A DNA stretch of 42,341 nt from an uncultured Clostridia bacterium (GTDB lineage Bacteria > Bacillota > Clostridia > Christensenellales > Aristaeellaceae). The notes below the pieces were generated by a model. That model did no database searches. It had not been told where the DNA came from and saw only the letters and a program-made list of their open reading frames with translations. The position numbers were made by a program, and so were the translations under genes. The stretch covers positions 1 to 42,341 of the forward strand of contig CAMJPQ010000026.1 in NCBI GenBank assembly GCA_946407745.1. Direction: 5' to 3'. This document shows, piece after piece, positions 18,596 to 25,334 of the stretch (its first letter is position 1; each line of letters begins with the position of its first letter).

Positions 18596-19311
18596 ACCGT
18601 GCGTGACACGGAAGTAAGCTGCTCCCTGAAGGCAGCCTCCTCCCGGCGCAGCTCCTCCTCAAACCGCGTCCATATGCCCCCTGCGGGCAGGCGCTGGAAG
18701 CTCATCAGCTGGTGCGTGGTGGGGTGCTCAAAGCTGAGCGTGTCTCCCCACAGCGCCACCTGCTGGCCGGGCAGTCCGCTGCCGTAGCGGTTGTCTCCCC
18801 ACAGCGGAAGGCGATGGGAGGCCATCTGCACACGGATCTGGTGCGGACGGCCGGTTTCCAGGCGGATGCGGCACAGGCTCAGTCCGTCCCGGCAGGCAAG
18901 CAGCTCACCGTGAAGTATCGCCTCCTGCGCGCCGCGTCTGGCGGCCTCCACAACCTCCACGCGGTTCAGTGCGCTGTCCTTCAGCAGATAGTCGATGTGG
19001 GTGAAGTGCTCCGGCGCCATACCCTCCGCCACACACAGGTAGGCCCGGCCCACCCTGTGCGCCTGCAGCTGGGCAGACAGCCGGGCCGCCGCCTTGGAGG
19101 TGCGCGCGAAAACCATCAGCCCGCCCACCGGCCTGTCCAGACGGTGCACCAGGCCGATGTAAACGTCGCCGGGCTTGTGATACTTTTCCTTCACATAGGC
19201 CTTCACCAGCGTCAGCAGGTCCGTGTCTCCGGTAGCGTCCGCCTGGGAGAGCATGTTCGGCGGCTTGAAGGCGACCAGCACATGGTTGTCCTCATAAAGT
19301 ATGTCAGGCAT
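18592..19311 (-). CDS. RluA-family pseudouridine synthase
   Basis: Isomerises uridine to pseudouridine in rRNA or tRNA. It has 239 residues; catalytic Asp59 lies in GLVHRLDRPVGGLMVFARTS, the RluA-family signature, and ETGRPHQIRVQMASHRLPLWGD is the second conserved block. There is no N-terminal S4 domain, so it is a short RluA/RluC-like form whose target uridine cannot be read from sequence. ATG 19311 follows GGAGG at 5 nt. The promoter of the next gene overlaps its stop. Confidence 0.92.
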   Translation of the reverse strand: MPDILYEDNHVLVAFKPPNMLSQADATGDTDLLTLVKAYVKEKYHKPGDVYIGLVHRLDRPVGGLMVFARTSKAAARLSAQLQAHRVGRAYLCVAEGMAPEHFTHIDYLLKDSALNRVEVVEAARRGAQEAILHGELLACRDGLSLCRIRLETGRPHQIRVQMASHRLPLWGDNRYGSGLPGQQVALWGDTLSFEHPTTHQLMSFQRLPAGGIWTRFEEELRREEAAFREQLTSVSRTV

Positions 19312-19406
19312 GGCTGCCTCCACAGTTCCAGGGCAGCACCGCGCAATTCGGAGGCGCATCTGACCGCCCCATCCGCAGCGGCGTTACCCTAACAAATCGA
19401 AGAGTC

Positions 19407-19438
19407 AAAAAAACCGCCTCCACGCGGGGTGAAGGCGG
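19407..19438 (-). terminator. Intrinsic terminator after the zinc-ribbon gene
   Basis: On the minus strand CCGCCT (19438-19433) and AGGCGG (19419-19414) form a stem, followed by seven Ts (19413-19407). It lies 10 nt after the zinc-ribbon stop and separates that gene from the RluA-family gene. Confidence 0.85.
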
Positions 19439-19448
19439 CAGTGCTGTC

Positions 19449-19742
19449 TCAGTAACGGGAACCCCTCATCTGGTCGAAGCACTCACGGCAGTACACGGGG
19501 CGGTCTCCGCGGGGTTCGAAGGGAACCTGGGTCTCACGGCCGCAGTTCGCGCAGGTCACGGTGTACATCTGACGGCCAGAGCCACCATTCTGGGCACGGC
19601 GGGCAGCGCGGCAGGCAGGGCAGCGGGTGGGCTTGTTCTGGAAGCCCTTCTCGGCGAAGAAAGCCTGCTCAGAAGCGGAGAACACGAACTCGTTGCCGCA
19701 GTCACGGCAGGTCAGGGTTTCGTCCTGGTAATCGGAATACAT
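19449..19742 (-). CDS. Two-zinc-ribbon protein (zf-Tbcl/CxxC family)
   Basis: A 97-residue protein with two zinc-ribbon-like halves. The first has CRDCGNEF and CPACRAAR about 29 residues apart, with FSASEQAFFAEKGFQNKPTR between them, which is the zf-Tbcl signature. The second has CANCGRET and CREC about 22 residues apart, around VPFEPRGDRPVY. It ends FDQMRGSRY. Members are common in Clostridia and Chloroflexi and have no established role; nucleic-acid binding is a guess. ATG 19742 follows AAGGAGG. Monocistronic: own promoter, long leader and own terminator. Confidence 0.88.
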   Translation of the reverse strand: MYSDYQDETLTCRDCGNEFVFSASEQAFFAEKGFQNKPTRCPACRAARRAQNGGSGRQMYTVTCANCGRETQVPFEPRGDRPVYCRECFDQMRGSRY

Positions 19743-19749
19743 TGGTGGT

Positions 19750-19847
19750 TTCCTCCTTAGGTAGATAGGGATATTTTGATGACCCATGTCCATGTCGCTC
19801 GCAGTGTTTTGATTCCAGACAATGGGCTTGAGACACCAAAGGAGGAA
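19750..19847 (-). promoter_or_regulatory. Leader able to mask the zinc-ribbon gene's RBS
   Basis: In the ~130-nt leader, TTCCTCCTT (19847-19839, minus strand) is the exact nine-base complement of AAGGAGGAA (19758-19750), which is the ribosome binding site of the zinc-ribbon gene. Pairing would close a loop of about 80 nt and hide the site. Whether this is regulatory or chance is untested. Confidence 0.4.
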
Positions 19848-19878
19848 TGAACCCTGGATTACCGGATGGGCAAGGTGG

Positions 19879-19887
19879 ATTATAGCA
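19879..19887 (-). promoter_or_regulatory. Extended -10 promoter of the zinc-ribbon gene
   Basis: Minus strand TGCTATAAT, an extended -10 element, with only a weak -35. The start would be near 19872. The rest of the 19743-20081 gap holds the dapF leader: a TATACT at 20050-20055 is a possible dapF -10, but no good -35 accompanies it. No small gene is visible in the gap. Confidence 0.55.
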
Positions 19888-20081
19888 CGTTTCCCGGAAA
19901 AATACCAGTGGGTAAGAAAAATTTAACAATTCGACCAGATTTGCCATGCACCCGCACAAAACAGGCGTTTTGCCGCTTTCTCACACCGCCGGCAGACCCG
20001 TGTGCTGCATTTTTTTTGTATTTGTTCACCGCATGTGGCAAAAATCGGCTATACTGGGGCAGTCCGGAAAGGAGGCTTGCG

Positions 20082-20942
20082 ATGCGCTTTACAAAAATGC
20101 AGGGCATTGGCAATGACTACCTGTACCTGAACTGCTTTTTCACCCCCCAGCCGGAAGATCCTTCCACCCTCGCAAGGCGCATGAGCGACCGCCATTTCGG
20201 CGTGGGCAGCGATGGGCTGGTGCTCATCTGCCCGCCGGTGAGCGCGGAGAATGACGCGAGGATGCGCATGTTCAACTCCGACGGCAGTGAGAGCGAAATG
20301 TGCGGCAACGCCGCGCGCTGTGTGGGCAGGTATCTGTATGAACGGGGCCTTTGCCGCAAAACAGAGATTCGCCTTGAAACCCTGGGCGGCGTGAAGCCGC
20401 TGTTGCTGGAGGCAGACGGCGGCAGGGCGCCGAGGGTAACGGTCGATATGGGCCGCCCCCTGCTCAGCGCGGAGGAGATTCCCGTGCGGCCGGAGCTGCT
20501 TGGCGCGCCCTCCACGGCGCCCCTGCCACAGGGGCTGCTGACCGTGGAAGGCGCTGAAGTGCCTGTGTGGTGCGTTTCTATGGGCAATCCGCACTGCATC
20601 GTGTTCGTGCCGGACACCGGCGCAGCGGAGGTGGAGCGCCTGGGTGCGGCCATCGAGCGGCACGCGGCCTTCCCCCGGAAAACCAATGTGGAATTTGTGC
20701 AGGTGCTGTCCAATCGGGAGATCAGGATGCGCGTGTGGGAGCGCGGCGCGGGCGAAACGCTCGCGTGCGGCACCGGCGCGTGCGCCGCAGCCGTGGCCTG
20801 CGCGCTGACCGGGCGAACCGGCCGGGAGGTTAAGGTCTCCCTGCCCGGAGGCAGCCTGCTGGTCAGCTGGAGCAGGCAGGGAAATGTGCTGCAGACAGGG
20901 CCGGCTGAATTTGTATTTGAGGGTGACTGGCCCGATGAATAA
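20082..20942 (+). CDS. dapF: Diaminopimelate epimerase
   Basis: Converts LL- to meso-diaminopimelate for lysine and peptidoglycan. It has 286 residues. The two catalytic cysteines are Cys74 in MCGNAARCVGRY and Cys229 in LACGTGACAAAVA; MQGIGNDY at the N-terminus and GNPHCIVFV mid-protein are also conserved. ATG 20082 is fixed by AAAGGAGG (20068-20074) and the family N-terminus; a longer open frame upstream is discarded. It lies 18 nt before dapL. Confidence 0.97.
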   Translation: MRFTKMQGIGNDYLYLNCFFTPQPEDPSTLARRMSDRHFGVGSDGLVLICPPVSAENDARMRMFNSDGSESEMCGNAARCVGRYLYERGLCRKTEIRLETLGGVKPLLLEADGGRAPRVTVDMGRPLLSAEEIPVRPELLGAPSTAPLPQGLLTVEGAEVPVWCVSMGNPHCIVFVPDTGAAEVERLGAAIERHAAFPRKTNVEFVQVLSNREIRMRVWERGAGETLACGTGACAAAVACALTGRTGREVKVSLPGGSLLVSWSRQGNVLQTGPAEFVFEGDWPDE

Positions 20943-20960
20943 AAAGCGGAGGAACAGACC

Positions 20961-22190
20961 ATGCTGAAAATCAACCAGAACTATCTGAAGCTGCCCGGCT
21001 CCTATCTGTTTGCCGAAACGGCCAGGCGCACGAAGGAATACCAGGCGGCGCACCCGGAGGCCGACATCATCCGCCTGGGCATCGGCGACGTAACCCAGCC
21101 CCTCGTGCCCGCCGTGGTAGAGGCCATGCGCGGCGCGGTGGAGGAAATGGGCCGCAGGGAGACCTTCCGCGGCTATGGGCCGGACTTTGGCTACGACTTT
21201 CTGGTCAACGCCATCCGCGAAACGGACTACGCCGCGCGCGGCATCGACATCGCGTATGACGAGGTGTTTGTGTCCGACGGCGCAAAATGCGATGTGGGCA
21301 ACATTCAGGAGCTGTTTTCCTCCGACGCGGTGATCGCCGTCACCGACCCGGTCTATCCGGTATACGTGGACAGCAACGCCATGGCAGGCCGCGCGGGCGA
21401 GTATGCCGATGGCCGCTGGTCGCGCCTTGTGTACCTGCCCTGCAACGCGGAAAACGGCTTTGTGCCTCCTCTGCCGGAGAGCAGGGTGGATGTTGTCTAC
21501 CTGTGCTATCCCAACAACCCCACGGGCACGGTGTTGACAAAGGAACAGCTGAAGCGCTTTGTGGACTGGGCACGGGAAAACGGGGCGCTGATCATCTTCG
21601 ACGCGGCCTACAAGGCATTTGTCACCACCCCGGGTATTCCCCTGTCCATCTACGAGATTGAGGGCGCGCGCGAGGTAGCCATCGAGTGCTGCTCCTACTC
21701 CAAAACAGCGGGCTTTACCGGCACGCGCTGCGCCTACACCATCGTACCCCATGAGGTGAAGGGCGCGGACGAAAACGGCGCCGCGGTGGAGCTGAATGCC
21801 CTGTGGAAGCGCAGGATGGCCACCAAGTTCAACGGCGTCAGTTATCCGGTACAGCGGGCCGCGGCAGCCACCCACACGCCCGAGGGACAGCGGCAGATCA
21901 AGAGCGTGATCGCCGGGTACCTGGAAAATGCCAGGGTCATCCGCGAAGGCCTGCAGGCAGCCGGCTTTACCGTGTTTGGCGGCGTGGATTCCCCCTATGT
22001 GTGGCTGAAGGTGCCCGAAGGCATGACCAGCTGGGACTTCTTCGACCGCCTGCTGGACGAGTGCCGTGTTGTGGGCACGCCCGGCAGCGGCTTCGGCCCC
22101 AGCGGCGAGGGCTACTTCCGCCTGACCGCCTTCAACACCCTCGAAAAGACCCAGGAAGCGCTTGAGCGCATTGCCGCCTGGAAGAAATAA
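20961..22190 (+). CDS. dapL: LL-diaminopimelate aminotransferase
   Basis: PLP enzyme converting tetrahydrodipicolinate directly to LL-diaminopimelate with glutamate, bypassing the acylated intermediates. It has 409 residues, the normal length. [19 protein letters not shown] and [13 protein letters not shown] are DapL-specific; [19 protein letters not shown] and Lys248 in [14 protein letters not shown] complete the fold I site. Together with dapF it gives the final two steps to meso-DAP. The DapL route is typical of several anaerobic Clostridia. Confidence 0.96.
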   Translation: MLKINQNYLKLPGSYLFAETARRTKEYQAAHPEADIIRLGIGDVTQPLVPAVVEAMRGAVEEMGRRETFRGYGPDFGYDFLVNAIRETDYAARGIDIAYDEVFVSDGAKCDVGNIQELFSSDAVIAVTDPVYPVYVDSNAMAGRAGEYADGRWSRLVYLPCNAENGFVPPLPESRVDVVYLCYPNNPTGTVLTKEQLKRFVDWARENGALIIFDAAYKAFVTTPGIPLSIYEIEGAREVAIECCSYSKTAGFTGTRCAYTIVPHEVKGADENGAAVELNALWKRRMATKFNGVSYPVQRAAAATHTPEGQRQIKSVIAGYLENARVIREGLQAAGFTVFGGVDSPYVWLKVPEGMTSWDFFDRLLDECRVVGTPGSGFGPSGEGYFRLTAFNTLEKTQEALERIAAWKK

Positions 22191-22200
22191 GCCCTGTCCA

Positions 22201-22229
22201 TTGCATTTTTATTCCATACACGCTATGAT
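22201..22229 (+). promoter_or_regulatory. Sigma-A promoter of the structured RNA
   Basis: TTGCAT (22201-22206) and TATGAT (22224-22229) are 17 bp apart, starting 11 nt after the dapL stop. The start would be near 22236, one base before the closing helix of the RNA. Confidence 0.75.
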
Positions 22230-22235
22230 AATGGC

Positions 22236-22487
22236 GGAGTGCGCCGGGTCTGTGGTTGCAAGCCGAGGCCAGTCGCAGGCAAAACGGTCCACGTAAGCCG
22301 CCCAAAGCGGCGGTGAGCATGGTGCGGTCTAGGAGTAAGTCCGCCCGGGCAATGACCCGAGAGAAGTGAGTGGGAGCGCTAAGTCGCAGAGCAACCTTCC
22401 AGGCGGCGAGTGTGGGGGCAAAGACCAGGTCAGCCGGCGCGCTCTGTTTTCGTACAGGAAAAGCACGGTCGAATCCGTGCTTTTTCT
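22236..22487 (+). ncRNA. Free-standing structured RNA, probably raiA-type
   Basis: About 250 nt with promoter, terminator and no plausible ORF. The ends pair: 22237-22247 (GAGUGCGCCGG) with 22434-22444 (CCGGCGCGCUC) forms an 11-bp helix with one U-G pair, directly after the predicted start and just before the terminator. Internal GC-rich blocks such as AAGCCGCCCAAAGCGGC (from 22294) are further hairpins. The 3' half (GAGUGGGAGCGCUAAGUCGC, and later GACCAGGUCAGCCGG) matches my memory of the raiA RNA of Bacillota and Actinomycetota. It is not RNase P RNA, tmRNA, SRP RNA or 6S RNA by their known core motifs. That an RNA is made here is well supported; the family name is less sure. Confidence 0.75.
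22461..22487 (+). terminator. Intrinsic terminator of the structured RNA
   Basis: AAGCACGG (22461-22468) and CCGTGCTT (22475-22482) form an eight-bp stem with a TCGAAT loop, followed by a T run through 22485. It lies 16 nt after the closing helix. Confidence 0.9.
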
Positions 22488-22543
22488 GTGCCGTTTTTTC
22501 TTCGCATGCAGCAGGTACAGCGGCAGAAATGCCGTATCACGTC

Positions 22544-23425
22544 TCACCCCGGAAACCGCCTGAAGTAATCGCATTCCTCCTCATTGCACACCGCCGCGTC
22601 CTCCGAGCGGATATCGCAGTGGAACACATGGCGGAGCGGGTGCTCCGGGCTGCCGTAGTAATGATACTCCGCGGGAACATTCAATTCGTTCAGGCGCTTC
22701 ATCAGTACCGGCGCTTCCCCGGCGAGGAAATCCCCCTCGCAGGTCATCACAAAGGCTGGCGGGAAGGCCGCGGTCGCCTGCTTTACAAGGGATACGGTCT
22801 CCAGTTCAGCATCTGTTCCTCCGCCCGGCAGGAAATCCTTCAGCAGAAGAGAGGTCACGTCCTTCCTGCCGCCCTTGCGCGGCACATATATACCGCAGTT
22901 CAGCGCCACAGCCCGCGGCGCAAAGCCCGCGGGCGGGGAAAAGGAAAACCCCGCCGCATAGGCCGGATTTGTGCACAGGCAGCAGTACAGGCCGAGAATA
23001 TGTGCCCCCGCGCTGTCGCCCACGGCAAAGACACGTTCCGGATCCAGCCCGTATTCACCGGCGTGCGCAAGGACCCATTCAAATACGCTGTTCGCATCCT
23101 CCAGCTGCGCGGGGAATTTGTGCTCCGGGGCAAGCCGGTAGGTGAAATTCACCACCGCGAAGCCCCGACCGGCGAGGCTCATGCAGTAATACTGGTACCG
23201 CTCCTTGTCACCGTATACCCAGCCTCCGCCGTGGACGCTGACAATGACAGGAAGCGTTCCCTCCGCCCCCGCGGGGCGGTACACATCCAGCACATTCCAT
23301 TTTCTGTCCGGCCCGTACTGTATGTCGTCGCAGCGCCGAATCCCCGCCGGCGTGCCGAGGCCGGCATCGCGTTTCGCGTCTCCCCTGCTGAACGCGGCGC
23401 GTGTGATAAAGCTCATCACCGACAT
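22544..23425 (-). CDS. Alpha/beta-hydrolase esterase (HSL-like)
   Basis: Hormone-sensitive-lipase-type carboxylesterase, about 293 residues, no signal peptide. The oxyanion motif is VSVHGGGWVYGDKERYQYY, the nucleophile elbow VFAVGDSAGAHI, and the acid/His pair lies in the C-terminal part (CEGDFLAGEAP and HPLRHVFHC). Substrate unknown; small acyl esters are usual. Start is uncertain: ATG 23425 is used, with ATG 23416 and GTG 23440 as alternatives, and no site has an ideal ribosome binding site. Convergent with the structured RNA and divergent from the phosphatase gene. Confidence 0.88.
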   Translation of the reverse strand: MSVMSFITRAAFSRGDAKRDAGLGTPAGIRRCDDIQYGPDRKWNVLDVYRPAGAEGTLPVIVSVHGGGWVYGDKERYQYYCMSLAGRGFAVVNFTYRLAPEHKFPAQLEDANSVFEWVLAHAGEYGLDPERVFAVGDSAGAHILGLYCCLCTNPAYAAGFSFSPPAGFAPRAVALNCGIYVPRKGGRKDVTSLLLKDFLPGGGTDAELETVSLVKQATAAFPPAFVMTCEGDFLAGEAPVLMKRLNELNVPAEYHYYGSPEHPLRHVFHCDIRSEDAAVCNEEECDYFRRFPG

Positions 23426-23476
23426 GGTCCGATCAGCCACCCCTTTGCTTCAAATTCGCCGCATGCGGTCTCCATG

Positions 23477-23505
23477 ATCATACCATTTTCCGGCGGAGAT
23501 GAAAA
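23477..23505 (-). promoter_or_regulatory. Promoter of the esterase gene
   Basis: Minus strand TTTTCA (23505-23500) and TATGAT (23482-23477) with 17 bp spacing. Predicted start near 23470. Confidence 0.55.
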
Positions 23506-23524
23506 GCAGCCGGAAGCTTCCGTC

Positions 23525-23553
23525 TTGAACAATCAGCCAGTCTCATTTATAAT
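23525..23553 (+). promoter_or_regulatory. Sigma-A promoter of the phosphatase gene
   Basis: TTGAAC (23525-23530) and perfect TATAAT (23548-23553), 17 bp apart. The start near 23560 gives a leader of about 40 nt. Confidence 0.75.
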
Positions 23554-23601
23554 AATCCGCATAAGAAGGCTGTTTCTGCAGCATTTTGTCCGGAGGGAAA
23601 T

Positions 23602-24279
23602 ATGAGGATTGTATTTGTCCGCCACGGCGAGCCGGATTATGAAAAGGACTGCCTAACGGAAACCGGAAGGAAGCAGGCGGCAGCCGCCGCGGCGCGGCTG
23701 GAGCGGGAGGGCATCAGCGAGATTTACTCCTCCCCCATGGGGCGCGCAGCGCAGACGGCGTCCTTTACCGCGCAGCGGCTCGGCCTCCCGGTGGTGACAC
23801 TGGACTACATGCATGAGATTTCCTGGGGCGGGCCCGGCATCCCCGTGGAGGGGCACCCGTGGACGGTCAGCGACTGGATGATCTCCCGGGATGATTTCGA
23901 TTTCTTCCACAGTGACTGGCGGGAGCATCCGTATTTCAAAGGCAACGCCGCCGTGCGGTATCTGGATGAAATCAGCGCCAGGTTCGATGCCTTTATGCAG
24001 ACGCAGGGCTACCGCCACGAGGGGACAAGGTTCCTCTGTGAAACCGCCCGGCAGAAAACCATCGCCGTGTTCAGCCACGGCGGTTCAGGCGCGTGCGTGC
24101 TGGCGCACCTGCTCGCGCTGCCCTTTCCCTATGTGTGCACCGTGCTGCCCTACGAGTTCACCTCCATCATCATACTGGAGTTTCCCGTGCAGCCGGGCGA
24201 ATATGTCCACCCCAGGATTGAGCTTTTCAACGATGCAGCCCACATTCTCGGCCTTTCCAGCGGGCTCGTTTTCCAGTAG
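23602..24279 (+). CDS. Histidine phosphatase family protein
   Basis: A 225-residue phosphoglycerate-mutase-fold phosphatase. The phosphohistidine motif is FVRHGEPDY with His8; the second His is in VFSHGGSGACVLA, and IYSSPMGRAAQTA is the usual Arg block. GEPDY rather than GET is found in a clostridial subgroup of unknown substrate. ATG 23602 is behind GGAGGG. Monocistronic with its own promoter. Confidence 0.9.
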   Translation: MRIVFVRHGEPDYEKDCLTETGRKQAAAAAARLEREGISEIYSSPMGRAAQTASFTAQRLGLPVVTLDYMHEISWGGPGIPVEGHPWTVSDWMISRDDFDFFHSDWREHPYFKGNAAVRYLDEISARFDAFMQTQGYRHEGTRFLCETARQKTIAVFSHGGSGACVLAHLLALPFPYVCTVLPYEFTSIIILEFPVQPGEYVHPRIELFNDAAHILGLSSGLVFQ

Positions 24280-24318
24280 GAGGCAGACTGAGCGGGCATC
24301 GCACCCTCCCAGCTGCGT

Positions 24319-24723
24319 TCACACCATGATTGTGCATTTTTCGTTATAAAGAGGGAGCCTGGCATCGTGTGTCAGGAAGGAATAGTTTTCCGCCTTGGCC
24401 TGTGAAAGAAGCAAGCGGTCAAATGGATCCCTGTGCTCTTTGTCCACCTTCGATATATCAAGTGATGCAGCAGTCAGGACATGTTTTGCAGATAAGTGCA
24501 GCTGATAGTATCCGGATTCCTCACAGTATTCTACAAATTCCTTTGGGCTCAGGGTCAGATTGTTTTTTGGACTGTCATGCTTCAGCAGCACTTCCCAGAC
24601 TGATACAGAGCTGAAATAGATGGTATTGTCCGGATCGGAAATCAATGCTCTTGCTTTTTGAGAAAGGCTGGGATGATTGCCGATTGCCCAGATGGCAATG
24701 TGGGTGTCAAGAAGAATATTCAA
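24319..24723 (-). CDS. PIN-domain toxin, VapC-like
   Basis: Predicted RNase toxin of a type II toxin-antitoxin module. It has 134 residues with all the acidic metal ligands: Asp6 in LLDTHIAIWA, Glu44 in SVWEVLLK, Asp99 and Asp102 in HRDPFDRLL, and Asp120 in FLTHD. The start is TTG at 24723, overlapping the antitoxin TGA stop (TTGA), so it is translated by coupling and probably weakly, which suits a toxin. Base composition is clearly more AT-rich than the core genes. Target RNA unknown. Confidence 0.92.
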   Translation of the reverse strand: MNILLDTHIAIWAIGNHPSLSQKARALISDPDNTIYFSSVSVWEVLLKHDSPKNNLTLSPKEFVEYCEESGYYQLHLSAKHVLTAASLDISKVDKEHRDPFDRLLLSQAKAENYSFLTHDARLPLYNEKCTIMV

Positions 24724-24968
24724 AACAAGTCGCCTCCCGTGAGCAATGCGGCGATCTCATCGTTTCCAGCATCGAGGTCATCTGGAATATTGAACTTCCC
24801 TTCAGCGACACCAATGCGCTTTGACGCCGGAACAGGCTGCATCCGTACGATTTTGACAACAGGTTGTCCGTTTCTCGCGATCAGGACTTCATCCTCTTTT
24901 TTGCTCTCAACAAGCCTGATAAGCTTTGAAAGATCGGCTTTTGCCTCTCTTACACTGACTTGCATCAT
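24720..24968 (-). CDS. Phd/YefM-family antitoxin
   Basis: An 82-residue antitoxin that should bind the PIN toxin and repress its own promoter. The N-terminal Phd/YefM DNA-binding fold is visible as QVSVREAKADLSKLIRLVES, then DEVLIARNGQPVVKIVRM; the C-terminal ~35 residues would wrap the toxin. The start is ATG 24968 with GGAGG 8 nt upstream; a second ATG follows at once. The stop overlaps the toxin start. Confidence 0.92.
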   Translation of the reverse strand: MMQVSVREAKADLSKLIRLVESKKEDEVLIARNGQPVVKIVRMQPVPASKRIGVAEGKFNIPDDLDAGNDEIAALLTGGDLF

Positions 24969-25000
24969 CGTATTCACCTCCGAATTGGCCACACGGTGGC

Positions 25001-25047
25001 TGTAGTTACCGTGACTACATTATAGCCGAATCAGAAAAGAATTGCAA
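25001..25047 (-). promoter_or_regulatory. Toxin-antitoxin promoter with palindromic operator
   Basis: On the minus strand TTGCAA (25047-25042) and perfect TATAAT (25024-25019) are 17 bp apart. Just downstream, 25001-25019 is a near-perfect palindrome (TGTAGTTACCGTGACTACA; 16 of 19 bases self-complementary, the odd centre included), touching the -10 and covering the start site. That is where a Phd/YefM antitoxin normally binds to shut off its own operon. Confidence 0.75.
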
Positions 25048-25070
25048 AGCTTTTGTGACACTTTTCTTTT

Positions 25071-25234
25071 AGGCAGCACCGCTACAGATCAGCGGCACAT
25101 CCGGCGGTGTCCTTTGTGCCATCCGCCTCTTGCAGTTTTTTCGACTTACCACCGGCAAGCCTTCAAAAACTGCAATCGTGCCTGACGCAAAATTCACTCG
25201 CCATCTGTCCACCTCATCTGTAGCGGTGTCACCT
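25071..25234. repeat. MITE-like 164-bp imperfect hairpin
   Basis: Two 70-nt arms flank a 24-nt loop (25141-25164). The outer 19 bp are terminal inverted repeats (25071-25089 against 25216-25234, 16 of 19 matching, core ACCGCTACAGAT). The inner 11 bp are perfect (TTGCAGTTTTT at 25130-25140 against AAAAACTGCAA at 25165-25175), and the 40-nt middles are equal in length and partly complementary. No ORF inside, and no clear target-site duplication at the ends. The size and symmetry fit a miniature inverted-repeat element; a structured leader RNA is the alternative. The rest of the 24969-25334 gap shows only the TA promoter and the leader of the next gene. Confidence 0.6.
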
Positions 25235-25334
25235 TAATCGCAGGAGATCTGTCAGATATGGCAGAATGCCGGGTATGAGCTTTTACCCTCCAAATCATGG
25301 CCCTCAAAATATACTGTATAGAAAGGATGCTTCC

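Noticed and set aside
20049-21875. Minus-strand open frame of about 600 codons opposite dapF and dapL
   Set aside because: Shadow of two well-identified genes on the plus strand; no domain recognised.
22236-22487. Structured RNA as RNase P RNA, tmRNA, SRP RNA or 6S RNA
   Set aside because: None of the conserved core motifs is present: no RNase P GAGGAAAGTCC element, no tmRNA tRNA-like CCA end, no SRP Alu/GNAR domain pattern, no 6S open-bubble layout.
25071-25234. Hairpin element considered as a complete insertion sequence
   Set aside because: Only 164 bp with no transposase ORF; at most a miniature element.
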